30,418 nt of DNA. Source: CAYVZU01 sp964455935. Lineage in GTDB: Bacteria > Fibrobacterota > CAYVZU01. This document shows positions 1 to 7,770 of the stretch, piece by piece. Below the pieces are notes generated by a model. The model searched no databases and had not been told where the DNA came from. It saw only the letters and a list, made by a program, of their open reading frames with translations. The position numbers and the translations under genes are program-made. The stretch's first letter is position 1, and each line of letters opens with the position of its first letter. Where the stretch lies: assembly GCA_964455935.1 (NCBI GenBank), contig CAYVZU010000036.1:1-30418 (forward strand), in the 5' to 3' direction.

Positions 1-3000
1 CTTTAAAGTTGCCTTTCCGCTGATTTTCGGGCAGCAGTCGTGCCGCGGCCCGCGCATGCATGGCCGGGTCCGCATCCGGGTCGAACTTCGTTTCGGCCTC
101 TTTCCAGTCACGCCAGAAGGCATGGCTTTCCTTGGTCAGGAATTGATCGATTCCAATGGCGGCCTTTTCGCCCGCCGCAATGGCCTCGATCACCGAAGCC
201 GGACCGGTCGCGGCATCGCCGCCCGAGAAAACCCACTCAAGCGACGTCTGACCGTTGATCGGATTTACCTCGATGTAGTTGCTCTTTGTGAGCTTGAGTC
301 CGGTGCCGTCGGCCAGTTCCGCAGCCGGCAAGGCCTGCCCGACAGCCGGAATAATCAGATTGGCATCGACCACGAAATCTTCGCCTTTCTCCTTGGGACG
401 GCGCCGGCCGCTACGGTCGAACTCGCCCAGGATCATGCGGCCGGCTTTGAGGCCTTTGGCCTTGCCCTTTTCGACCACCACTTCCTTGGGCGCGATCAGA
501 AATTCGAATTTTACGCCTTCGCGTTCGGCCTCCCGCACTTCTTCGGCATAGGCCGGCATCTCCTCACGCGTACGGCGATACAACACGGTTGCGGTTTTGG
601 CGCCAAGGCGCAGTGCAGTTCGGGCCGCGTCCACGGCCGAGTTTCCCCCGCCGATCACGACCACATTGCCCAAGACCGGAGCGGCCTTGCCCAGGTTGTA
701 GTCACGCAGGAACGCGATAGCATCGACTACACCGCCGGCCTTTTCGCCCGGCACTCCCGGCGCGGTGCCCAGCGGAGCGCCCACGCCAAGGAACACGGCT
801 TCGTAGCCTTTGTCGCGCAGTTTCTTTAGACTGATGTTCTTGCCCAACCGGGCGCCCGTCTCAATCTCCACGCCCAGGCTCTCGATCATGCGAATTTCTT
901 TGGCCAGGGTTTTGCGCGGAAGCCTGTAAGCAGGAATGGCCTGCAGCAGCATGCCTCCCGGCTGGTTCTGCGCCTCGAAAATCTTGGGCCTATATCCCAT
1001 GCGCGCCAGAAAGTAGGCGCACGACAAGCCGGCCGGGCCCGCGCCGATAATGGCGACCTTCCGCTTGGCCAACACAGGATTTTGGCGGACCTCAGGCAGT
1101 TCGGGGGTCTTTTCCTGTTCCACCATGAATCGCTTCACGCCGCGGATTCCCACCGGGCTGTCGAGCTTCGAGCGCCGGCATTTCCCCTCGCAGGGATGAA
1201 AACAGACAGCCCCGCAGATTGCGGCCAGGGGGTTGCGCTCGCGGTGCAGGCGCAGCGCCTCTTTGTAGCGCTTCTCGCCAACGAGTGAAACGAATCCGGG
1301 CACATTGACGCCCGCGGGACAGGCATTGGCGCAGGGCGCGCGCACCAGCGACGGGCAGACTCCGGCCGGGCAGTGCTTGTCGCGGATGTGGGCGATATAC
1401 TCGTGCCGGAAATGCCGGATCGTGGACAGCACCGGATTGGGCGCCGTCTGGCCCAAACCGCACAATGCTGAATCCTTGATTTGATTGCCCAGCGTAATCA
1501 GCCGGTTGATATCCTCCATCTCGCCTTTGCCTTCGCAGATTCGATCGAGGATCTCCAGCATGCGCTTGGTTCCTACTCGGCAGGGAACGCACTTGCCGCA
1601 CGATTCGTCCTGCACGAAATCCAGGAAGTAGCGGGCCACATCGACCATGCAGGTGTCTTCGTCCATGACGATCAAACCGCCGGACCCCATAATGGCGCCC
1701 AGTTCGGTCAGCGACTCGTAATCCACCGGCACATTGAGGTGCTCGCGCGGGATGCATCCGCCCGAGGGACCGCCGATCTGCGCGGCCTTGAATTTCTTGC
1801 CGCCAGGAATGCCCCCGCCGATGTCATAGATGATCTCACCCAGCGGCGTTCCAACGGGGATCTCGACCAGGCCGGTCATGTTGACGGCGCCGGCCAGGGC
1901 GAAGACCTTGGTTCCCTTGCTCTTCTCGGTTCCCATCGAGGCGTACCACTCGGCGCCCTTGAGAATGATCGCTGGAATCGCCGCATAGGTTTCCACGTTG
2001 TTCAGGACGCTGGGCTTGCCCCAGAGTCCCTTGTTGGCGGGGAAAGGCGGGCGCGGGCGCGGTTCGCCGCGGTTTCCCTCGATCGAGGTCATGAGCGCGG
2101 TCTCTTCGCCGCACACGAAAGCCCCCGAGCCCATGCGGATCTCGAGATCGAAGCGAAAGCCGGTTCCCAGAATATTTTCGCCCAGCAGGCCGTATTGCCG
2201 AGCCACATCAATGGCTTTCTGCAGCCGCTCCACGGCCAGCGGGTACTCCGCTCGCACATAGGCGTAACCCTTGGATGCGCCGATTGCGTAGGCGGCGATT
2301 GCCATGGCCTCGATCACGCTGTGCGGATCTCCTTCGAGCACGCTGCGGTCCATGAATGCGCCCGGGTCTCCTTCGTCGCCGTTGCAGAGGACAAATTTTT
2401 CCGTCCCGGCCGCCTTGCGCGTCAGGCTCCACTTCATCCAGGTGGGGAAGCCGGCACCGCCGCGTCCGCGGATTCCGGATTTCTTGATCTCATCAATGAC
2501 CGTTTCAGGTTTCATTTCGGTCAGAACCTTGGCCAAGGCCATGTACCCATCACGGCCCACGTATTCATCGATGCTTAACGGGTCGATCGTACCGCAGTTT
2601 CGCAATACGATCTTGGTCTGCCGGTTTAGAAAATCGATGTCCTTCATGGCCGGGACTGGAGTCTTGGTCAGCGCTTTCTTGTGGACAAGGCGGTCCACGA
2701 TCTTTCCGGCTTTCAAATGCGAACGGACGATGGCGCCCGCGTCGTCGGCTTTCACGTTCTCGTAGAATGTGCCTTCGGGATAAACAACCACCACCGGGCC
2801 CACCGCGCAGGGGCCAAGGCAGCCGGTTTCAAAAATTTTCACCTGCTTGTCGAGACGCGCCTGCTTGAGCTCCTTCTCTAGGGCGTTTTTCACATCAACG
2901 GCGCCCGATGCGATACAACCTCCACCAAAGCAGACCAGCACGTAATTCTTAACCGGACCGGTTTGAGCCGCAAGACGGGCCTCCACTGCCGGTTTCGCCG

Positions 3001-3049
3001 CATCGCGCAAGGAGATCAGAGCAGCTTTGGATGCAATTCGTTTGTTCAT
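1..3049 (-). CDS. NuoF-GltD fusion flavoprotein, partial (HydB/StnB-like plus NfnB/StnA-like); C-terminus off the window
   Basis: The reading frame is open from the ATG at 3049 to the window edge (1016 codons). Residues 1-115 are a thioredoxin-like [2Fe-2S] domain with Cys40, 45, 77, 81. Residues 140-545 are the NuoF FMN/NADH domain: GRGGAGFPT at 195-203, GDEGDPGAF at 224-232, CGEETAL at 313-319, and a [4Fe-4S] site at Cys484, 487, 490 plus Cys530. Residues 555-1016 are GltD/NfnB-like: a Cys-rich linker (Cys560-577 and 612-624), then two Rossmann sites, GAGPAG at 669-674 and GGGNSA at 800-805. The ferredoxin domain that often ends HydB is replaced by the GltD half. ATG overlaps the NuoE stop (ATGA), so the two are coupled. 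NuoF and NfnB/GltD domains bind NAD(H) and NADP(H) in their families. A cytoplasmic transhydrogenase, possibly electron-bifurcating, is inferred. It could instead serve an [FeFe]-hydrogenase or formate dehydrogenase encoded further left. Confidence 0.9.
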   Translation of the reverse strand, partial: MNKRIASKAALISLRDAAKPAVEARLAAQTGPVKNYVLVCFGGGCIASGAVDVKNALEKELKQARLDKQVKIFETGCLGPCAVGPVVVVYPEGTFYENVKADDAGAIVRSHLKAGKIVDRLVHKKALTKTPVPAMKDIDFLNRQTKIVLRNCGTIDPLSIDEYVGRDGYMALAKVLTEMKPETVIDEIKKSGIRGRGGAGFPTWMKWSLTRKAAGTEKFVLCNGDEGDPGAFMDRSVLEGDPHSVIEAMAIAAYAIGASKGYAYVRAEYPLAVERLQKAIDVARQYGLLGENILGTGFRFDLEIRMGSGAFVCGEETALMTSIEGNRGEPRPRPPFPANKGLWGKPSVLNNVETYAAIPAIILKGAEWYASMGTEKSKGTKVFALAGAVNMTGLVEIPVGTPLGEIIYDIGGGIPGGKKFKAAQIGGPSGGCIPREHLNVPVDYESLTELGAIMGSGGLIVMDEDTCMVDVARYFLDFVQDESCGKCVPCRVGTKRMLEILDRICEGKGEMEDINRLITLGNQIKDSALCGLGQTAPNPVLSTIRHFRHEYIAHIRDKHCPAGVCPSLVRAPCANACPAGVNVPGFVSLVGEKRYKEALRLHRERNPLAAICGAVCFHPCEGKCRRSKLDSPVGIRGVKRFMVEQEKTPELPEVRQNPVLAKRKVAIIGAGPAGLSCAYFLARMGYRPKIFEAQNQPGGMLLQAIPAYRLPRKTLAKEIRMIESLGVEIETGARLGKNISLKKLRDKGYEAVFLGVGAPLGTAPGVPGEKAGGVVDAIAFLRDYNLGKAAPVLGNVVVIGGGNSAVDAARTALRLGAKTATVLYRRTREEMPAYAEEVREAEREGVKFEFLIAPKEVVVEKGKAKGLKAGRMILGEFDRSGRRRPKEKGEDFVVDANLIIPAVGQALPAAELADGTGLKLTKSNYIEVNPINGQTSLEWVFSGGDAATGPASVIEAIAAGEKAAIGIDQFLTKESHAFWRDWKEAETKFDPDADPAMHARAAARLLPENQRKGNFK

Positions 3050-3570
3050 TTGGACCCTCGCTTCTTTCCGCTCTTTTTTCGATACTGATCCAGGATATCG
3101 GACACACGTGCCGCTTTTACGCGCTGGTGCACGTCGTTATCGACCATAACGGCTGGGGCCAGGCCGCACGCGCCGAAGCAGCGGGCCACCTGAAGCGAAA
3201 ATTTGCGGTCGGGCGTCGTTTCGCCCACGTCAATCTTCAACGATTTCTTAATGGCTTCAAGCACCTGTTTGCCGCCGCGCACATAGCAGGCTGTTCCCAG
3301 ACACACGCGGACCATGTGCTCGCCCCGGGGCACGGTCGAAAAGAATGAGTAGAAACCAACCACTCCGGCCACTTCGCTATATGGCTTGTCGAGGATCTTG
3401 CAGATTCGCTTGAGGACGGTTTCGGGTAGATAGCCGAACATCGTCTGCGCGATCTGAAGCACCGGGATCAGCGCGCCCGGTTTGTCGCGGTACTCCTTAA
3501 GGATCTGATCGAGGCGCGGCAGAAGCTTTTCTTCCGACACCTCGTCGCATTGACAGGCAGCTTGGGCCAT
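3046..3570 (-). CDS. NuoE/HydC-like [2Fe-2S] thioredoxin-fold subunit
   Basis: This 174-residue protein matches the 24-kDa NuoE/HydC/HndA family over its whole length. It has an N-terminal helical part (about 10-80) and a thioredoxin-like domain whose [2Fe-2S] ligands are Cys90, Cys95, Cys131 and Cys135 (CLGTAC and CFGAC). The family passes electrons between the FMN of a NuoF partner and other Fe-S clusters. AAAGGAG lies 8 bases upstream of the ATG and overlaps the stop of the kinase gene, and its own TGA overlaps the ATG of the NuoF-GltD fusion. The partner is therefore the fused flavoprotein. The cluster lacks the other complex I genes, so it is a soluble NAD(P)H module and not respiratory complex I. 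Confidence 0.93.
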   Translation of the reverse strand: MAQAACQCDEVSEEKLLPRLDQILKEYRDKPGALIPVLQIAQTMFGYLPETVLKRICKILDKPYSEVAGVVGFYSFFSTVPRGEHMVRVCLGTACYVRGGKQVLEAIKKSLKIDVGETTPDRKFSLQVARCFGACGLAPAVMVDNDVHQRVKAARVSDILDQYRKKSGKKRGSK

Positions 3571-3574
3571 GTGA

Positions 3575-5431
3575 TTAACTCCTTTGTTGAGGATTTATGC
3601 CCATAGGTAATGTGAACAAAAAGGAATTTCCCGTCTCGCGGGGTTCGCACCACAGTTTTCCCCCGTGCTTCTCGATGATCTGCCGGCTGATAAACAGCCC
3701 CAGTCCGGTTCCCCGGACGTTGCGGGATTCGGGCGCATCCAATCGGGAAAAGCGTTGGAAGAGCCGCGGCATTTCCAGCGGGGAAATTTGACGGCCGTCG
3801 TTGTATACTTCCACGATGGCATTTCTCTCCTGAACGGAGATTCTGATCTCAATGCGGCCGCCTTCCTTGCCGTATTTCACGGCGTTTCCAATCAGGTTAT
3901 TCGATACCATAAACAGCATTGCCGAATCGGCCTGCAGCTCGATTTCCGGCTCCGGGGCGTGCACCATCTCCAATGATCGGCTCTTGGCCTGCGGCATAAA
4001 AACCTCAAGCGATGGAAAGATCACATCCTTCTGGAGCAGGACGTGGGTGCGGGAAATCTCGAACTCGTCCTTCTCAATGCGGCTGAGATTGAGAAAGTTT
4101 TTAATTGTGGAATCGAAATATTCCAGATTTCGGGCGATGGAGCTGAGCGCCTTCTTCTGGACGGCATTGATGTCGCCCAGGTGGCCATCGCGAACCGAAT
4201 AGGTGTTGAGCGTGGCCGAAGCTAGAATCCCCTTCAGTTCATGGCTGACCATCCCGATCAGGTCGAGGTAACTCTTATTGAGGGTCGATAATTTTTGGTT
4301 CATGTCACGAAGGCTGTTTTCGCGTTCGTGCAGACGGCCTGCCATTTCGTTAAAGGCCTCGGCCAGTTGCTCGATTTCGGATACGGACGTGCGCGGTTCG
4401 ATGCGATGGTCAAGATCCCCGGTCGAGATCTTCTCGGTTGCCAGGACCATTTCTGTAAGGGGGCGGGAGATTCCGGACGAGAGAACGAGCGAAGAAATCA
4501 GCGCCAATGCCGTGACGACACCCACGATCAGGAGGAACAGGCCCACGCGTGATTGAATCCGGTCTTTATAGGGTTGTTCAAGGGCGCCTACGTAAAGGAT
4601 CCCCAGAATTTTGCCGTTGATGTCGCGAATGGGTTCATAGGCGGTGAGATACCAGTCGGTCACCACAAAAGCACGGTCGAACCAGGGCTTGCCCTTTTCG
4701 ATTACGTTTTCATAAACCGCCTGCGAGACACGAGTGCCGATGGCCCGCTCTCCATTCTTGTCCAGCACGTTTGTGGTGACACGTACATCGTCGAGGAAGA
4801 GTGTTACGGTTCCAACCGGCTTGGAATTGTAAAGCCGGTTTTCATAAACAATATCGTGAATCCGATCCACCAGCCCAAAGTGTCGGTTCAGAATTCGTCC
4901 GCCGTAAACTACGCGGGCCACTCCGCCCTGGCGATCGAAAAACGGTGTTGCGCATTCGATGGCCATGGCGCTTGTCAGCACGGTTTGCTTTACGGGTTTT
5001 GCCTTGGGTGTAGAAATCAGCTCGATTCGCGCCCGGCGACACAATGCGTTGTCCATTGCGCAAATCTCGGTGCTGTCCAATGCGCGAACGCCCCCCGTGG
5101 CGTTGCCTCGGAAAGCGCAGCGCACGATTTCGGACCGGACGGTTGCGCTGTCGCTGGCCGGGACAACGAAGAGATAATCAAGATCCATTCGCGATTTTAG
5201 CCGGGCCGTATTCTCGACATAGTCGATGAGATCGAACGCCGACCGCAGTTCACGGATCTGCGCTTCGAATACCGAACGGGCCGCGGCCAGGTTGCGTCCC
5301 ACCTGGATCTGGGCGCGCATCATGATGTCGATTTTCATGATGGTATAGCCCAGAATGCCCGTGGAAATGGCGAAGGCAAGAACAATGAACAGGTAGGAGA
5401 GGAAGAGGCGGGTCTTAAGCGTTCTTCTCAT
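3575..5431 (-). CDS. Membrane sensor histidine kinase with periplasmic Cache-like domain, HAMP, HisKA and HATPase
   Basis: The 618-residue protein has a transmembrane helix at about 9-32, a periplasmic Cache-like sensor at about 36-295, a second helix at about 296-319, HAMP at about 320-373, and a phosphoacceptor H-box with His397 (SHELK). The ATPase shows the N-box around Asn515 (NNLIGNAVKY), G1 NDG at 544-546, the F-box LFQRF, and G2 GTGLGLFIS at about 574-582. The H-box proline is replaced by glycine (ELKGIL). The start overlaps the end of rex by 17 bases, and its stop lies inside the ribosome-binding region of nuoE, so it belongs to the redox operon. No response regulator is encoded in the window. 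Kinase-like genes are also found in some HydABC operons of acetogens (recalled). The ligand is unknown. Confidence 0.92.
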   Translation of the reverse strand: MRRTLKTRLFLSYLFIVLAFAISTGILGYTIMKIDIMMRAQIQVGRNLAAARSVFEAQIRELRSAFDLIDYVENTARLKSRMDLDYLFVVPASDSATVRSEIVRCAFRGNATGGVRALDSTEICAMDNALCRRARIELISTPKAKPVKQTVLTSAMAIECATPFFDRQGGVARVVYGGRILNRHFGLVDRIHDIVYENRLYNSKPVGTVTLFLDDVRVTTNVLDKNGERAIGTRVSQAVYENVIEKGKPWFDRAFVVTDWYLTAYEPIRDINGKILGILYVGALEQPYKDRIQSRVGLFLLIVGVVTALALISSLVLSSGISRPLTEMVLATEKISTGDLDHRIEPRTSVSEIEQLAEAFNEMAGRLHERENSLRDMNQKLSTLNKSYLDLIGMVSHELKGILASATLNTYSVRDGHLGDINAVQKKALSSIARNLEYFDSTIKNFLNLSRIEKDEFEISRTHVLLQKDVIFPSLEVFMPQAKSRSLEMVHAPEPEIELQADSAMLFMVSNNLIGNAVKYGKEGGRIEIRISVQERNAIVEVYNDGRQISPLEMPRLFQRFSRLDAPESRNVRGTGLGLFISRQIIEKHGGKLWCEPRETGNSFLFTLPMGINPQQRS

Positions 5432-6071
5432 TTCCGGCCCGTGCGAAGAAAACCAGGTTCTCCAATTCGTGCAACAGATTGATCGTGTTTACGATGCAGA
5501 TTTTGGGACTCTTCAGTTCGGCCTGGGTAAAATTAAGAACTCCCCGAATACCGGCCAAAGCCATCAGGTCCAGGACCCGCTGGGCCTGTTTTGCGCGGCC
5601 CGCAATAATCCCAATCCGAATCTGGCGATCACGGACATAGTCCAGCAGCCTGGAAATCGGAAACATCGGAATCTGGGAGTGGGCGGATTCCTGAGGCGTT
5701 CCATCGTTGTCATGGAAGCATGCTTCAACCTGAAACGCGCCATGATCGAAAAGCCCTTCTTCCAGCAGGGCTGTGCCTATCTTTCCCAACCCCGCCAGAA
5801 CGACCGGGTGGCGCTCATTGCTGCGCAGCGTTGAATCCAATTGCTTCAGCAAGTTTTTCACATCATAGCCCGCTTTTTTCTTGCCGCAGATTCCGGTGCA
5901 GGAGAAATCTTTGCGCACCTGTGCCGCATTATTTCCAATCGCGGCAGCCAGATCCTCGGAGAACACCGTTGCGATGTCTTGCGCCTTCAGTCGCAACAGG
6001 GCGTCGCGATACCTGGAGAGCCTTGAAATAACGCGTTTGCTAATGTCGCTTTGATTCATTGTATTGGCCAT
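5415..6071 (-). CDS. rex: Redox-sensing transcriptional repressor Rex
   Basis: The 218-residue protein has the Rex layout: an N-terminal winged helix (about 10-85, including NNAAQVRKDFS and the GKKKAGY wing) and a Rossmann domain with GLGKIG at 94-99. The conserved AGIRGVLNF stretch is at 173-181, and the C-terminal swapped helix is NTINLLHELENLVFF. Rex proteins repress fermentative and hydrogenase genes and leave DNA when NADH/NAD+ rises. It is the first gene of its operon, probably autoregulated through the palindromes at 6119-6136 and 6227-6244. The chosen ATG has a very short leader (about 7 bases from the predicted transcription start) and no clear Shine-Dalgarno. An ATG four codons later is possible. 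Confidence 0.95.
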   Translation of the reverse strand: MANTMNQSDISKRVISRLSRYRDALLRLKAQDIATVFSEDLAAAIGNNAAQVRKDFSCTGICGKKKAGYDVKNLLKQLDSTLRSNERHPVVLAGLGKIGTALLEEGLFDHGAFQVEACFHDNDGTPQESAHSQIPMFPISRLLDYVRDRQIRIGIIAGRAKQAQRVLDLMALAGIRGVLNFTQAELKSPKICIVNTINLLHELENLVFFARAGNEKNA

Positions 6072-6084
6072 TCTTGTGAAAAAT

Positions 6085-6113
6085 AGTATAAATACTATTC
6101 AGGCCAGTGTCAA
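6085..6113 (-). promoter_or_regulatory. Sigma-70-type promoter of the rex operon
   Basis: Read on the minus strand, a perfect -35 box TTGACA (6113-6108) is followed by a 17-base spacer and a -10 box TATACT (6090-6085). Transcription would start near 6078, only about 7 bases before the rex ATG. The -10 lies in a small palindrome (AATAGTAT-AA-ATACTATT, 6083-6100) that a repressor could also use. Confidence 0.75.
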
Positions 6114-6118
6114 TAATA

Positions 6119-6136
6119 AAGTGACTCAAATCACAA
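6119..6136. promoter_or_regulatory. Candidate Rex operator 1 upstream of rex
   Basis: GTGA-CTCAAA-TCAC lies at 6121-6134, flanked by AA on both sides. The geometry fits the Rex consensus TTGTGAA-N4-TTCACAA (GTGA-N6-TCAC). It begins 6 bases upstream of the rex -35 box. CRP-type regulators share this spacing, so Rex is favoured by context, not by sequence alone. Confidence 0.6.
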
Positions 6137-6226
6137 AAATGCGGTAATATTATAGTACTTTAGAATTGCAAAATCCGATATTAATGCTTTAGTTGTCACA
6201 ATAAAAGGCGCACTAAAAGTAAATAT

Positions 6227-6244
6227 ATGTGATATATTTCACTA
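6227..6244. promoter_or_regulatory. Candidate Rex operator 2 in the rex upstream region
   Basis: GTGA-TATATT-TCAC lies at 6229-6242 in an AT-rich stretch about 150 bases upstream of the rex start. The half-site spacing is the same as at 6121-6134 and 19481-19494. It could loop with operator 1 or act on a plus-strand promoter towards the gene at 6499. Confidence 0.5.
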
Positions 6245-6498
6245 ATAAAGCCTGTGAACTACGTAACTTGTCATCACAAAACAGGTTGGGAGGTGAGTGT
6301 CTGCAGGTGGGCGATTGGCAGAAGATCGGTAAGATTCGTCCATTTGGAAAAAAACAAAGAAAGCCGTTGAAAAATCCCGTCCAGGATGTAAGTAGGTTCG
6401 CTGCAGAAGTTCTCTAACCGGGAGCATGGTCTGCCGAATGCCGCGCATTCCGTCGCAGGCCCTGATAGTTCGATAAATTGGGCTATACTATTGAGGAA
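6245..6498. other. Intergenic stretch without a convincing gene
   Basis: A 62-codon plus-strand frame here has no family resemblance and no ribosome-binding site. TATACT at 6484-6489, just before the secreted-protein gene, could be a -10 box, but no matching -35 was found. No terminator or RNA gene was recognised. Confidence 0.4.
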
Positions 6499-7725
6499 AT
6501 GCTATTTTTCAGAACCATGAGAACCGCAATGACGATTCTGGCCCTTGTATTGGGCGTCGCGTTCAGCTCAGTCGATGCCAAACCGGGCATTGTGCAATAC
6601 ACGACGTATTTGACGGACTTGGACGGCAATGCCAGAAGCCTCACGAATGCAACGGTAAGGTTCAGACTTTACCGGACTCAGACAGGCGGACAGCCCCTTT
6701 GGACAGAGGAACATACGATCTCGACCTCAAATGGACGCTTTAATGCCGGACTGGGGACCTATACGCAAATTCCCATCGATTCAATCCACGCGGCTTCTGA
6801 TCTTTGGCTGGAGATGCAGGTGAACAGCGATATCTATCCGCGGCAGCATATTGCCATGACGTTTAGTTCAATCTCTGCGATGCGGGCGGATACGGCGAAG
6901 TATGCCGATAAGGCCAGGGATGCCACGACGTTTGGTGGGCTATCGACCACAGCTTTTTCCGATACCGGACACACACACGCGAGAGTGGCGCTGGCGGATA
7001 GTTCCCAAAAAGCCGCTTTGGCCGATTCCGCAATCCGCATTCCGATGGTGGATTCGGGCAAGATCGCATTGGGCGCCGTTTCGGCTTCTAAGCTTGCCGA
7101 TGGTGCGGTCGTAACGGCAAAGATCGCCGATTCGTCCGTGACATCCGCAAAACTGGCATCCGGAGCGATTACGGCAGGCAACTTGCCGGCTTCCAAGAAT
7201 GGGAATTTCGAGGTGGTGGGGATACTGTCAGCGGATAGCTTGAGATTCCGCTCGGCGAAAAGGAGAAAAATCAACTTAGCAGGGAATCTTACTTTGCCGA
7301 TGGCGAGAAGGATGTCCGGCCGAAATCTAACGATTAACTGGCATGCAACCAGTTACACACAAATTGTTGATCCATCAACACCGAATGATACCATCGCCAT
7401 CTTCATACCATTCAATCCCCCCGCCAATAGCACTCTAAGAAAAATAACGGCTCGGGTTAGCGACACTACAAGTGCTCTGCCGAATGTTGCGATTTCCCTT
7501 TATGCAAAGGCTGTAACCACTGGGGGGGAGATCAACTATTACTATGCGGGCACCTACAAAAGTTCGAGCACTTCCGCGAGTTTTCCAAGCTTATTGATAA
7601 TCGATACAACGATACCAATGAATCCAGATTATGCTTACATGGTAATGGGGATTTATGAAGGCGTTGATAACAGCAAAACCGCATTTCAAGACGTGCAACT
7701 GGAATTCGACATCGTTGGCCCATAG
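6499..7725 (+). CDS. Secreted protein with tail-fibre/collar-like repeats, unknown function
   Basis: The protein is about 408 residues. It opens with a signal peptide (hydrophobic TILALVLGVAFSS, then VDA as a plausible signal peptidase I site). The next 110 residues resemble a domain common in secreted bacterial proteins, with VRFRLYRTQTGGQPLWTE and a later PRQHIAMTFSSISA segment. Residues from about 155 to 225 are Ala/Asp/Ser-rich repeats of the type KLADGAV-TAKIADSSV-TSAKLASGAI, like phage tail-fibre or autotransporter stalk repeats. The C-terminal third (from about 7260) is beta-rich, without a recognised family, and has lower GC than the rest. The start is uncertain: TTG 6478, ATG 6499 and ATG 6517 are in frame, and 6517 gives the most compact signal peptide. 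A surface adhesin or fibre-like role is inference. Confidence 0.7.
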   Translation: MLFFRTMRTAMTILALVLGVAFSSVDAKPGIVQYTTYLTDLDGNARSLTNATVRFRLYRTQTGGQPLWTEEHTISTSNGRFNAGLGTYTQIPIDSIHAASDLWLEMQVNSDIYPRQHIAMTFSSISAMRADTAKYADKARDATTFGGLSTTAFSDTGHTHARVALADSSQKAALADSAIRIPMVDSGKIALGAVSASKLADGAVVTAKIADSSVTSAKLASGAITAGNLPASKNGNFEVVGILSADSLRFRSAKRRKINLAGNLTLPMARRMSGRNLTINWHATSYTQIVDPSTPNDTIAIFIPFNPPANSTLRKITARVSDTTSALPNVAISLYAKAVTTGGEINYYYAGTYKSSSTSASFPSLLIIDTTIPMNPDYAYMVMGIYEGVDNSKTAFQDVQLEFDIVGP

Positions 7726-7761
7726 GCCGCTCCTGCATGGCCCTCCTGCCGATTGGGCCAA
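7715..7761 (+). terminator. Inverted repeat at the end of the secreted-protein gene, possible terminator or attenuator
   Basis: TTGGCCCA (7715-7722) pairs perfectly with TGGGCCAA (7754-7761), and a smaller GGCC/GGCC stem can form inside. The structure spans the stop codon and ends just before the methyltransferase start. No T-run follows, so factor-independent termination is uncertain. Confidence 0.35.
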
Positions 7762-7770
7762 TTTCTCCGA

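Noticed and set aside
1481..2578. Plus-strand frame of 365 codons
   Set aside because: It is the antisense shadow of the NuoF half of the fusion, whose minus-strand translation shows all family motifs.
1..3570. Respiratory complex I
   Set aside because: Only NuoE- and NuoF-like parts occur, the latter fused to GltD, and no membrane subunits are present.
6229..6417. Plus-strand frame of 62 codons
   Set aside because: It starts within the candidate Rex operator, lacks a ribosome-binding site and resembles nothing known.
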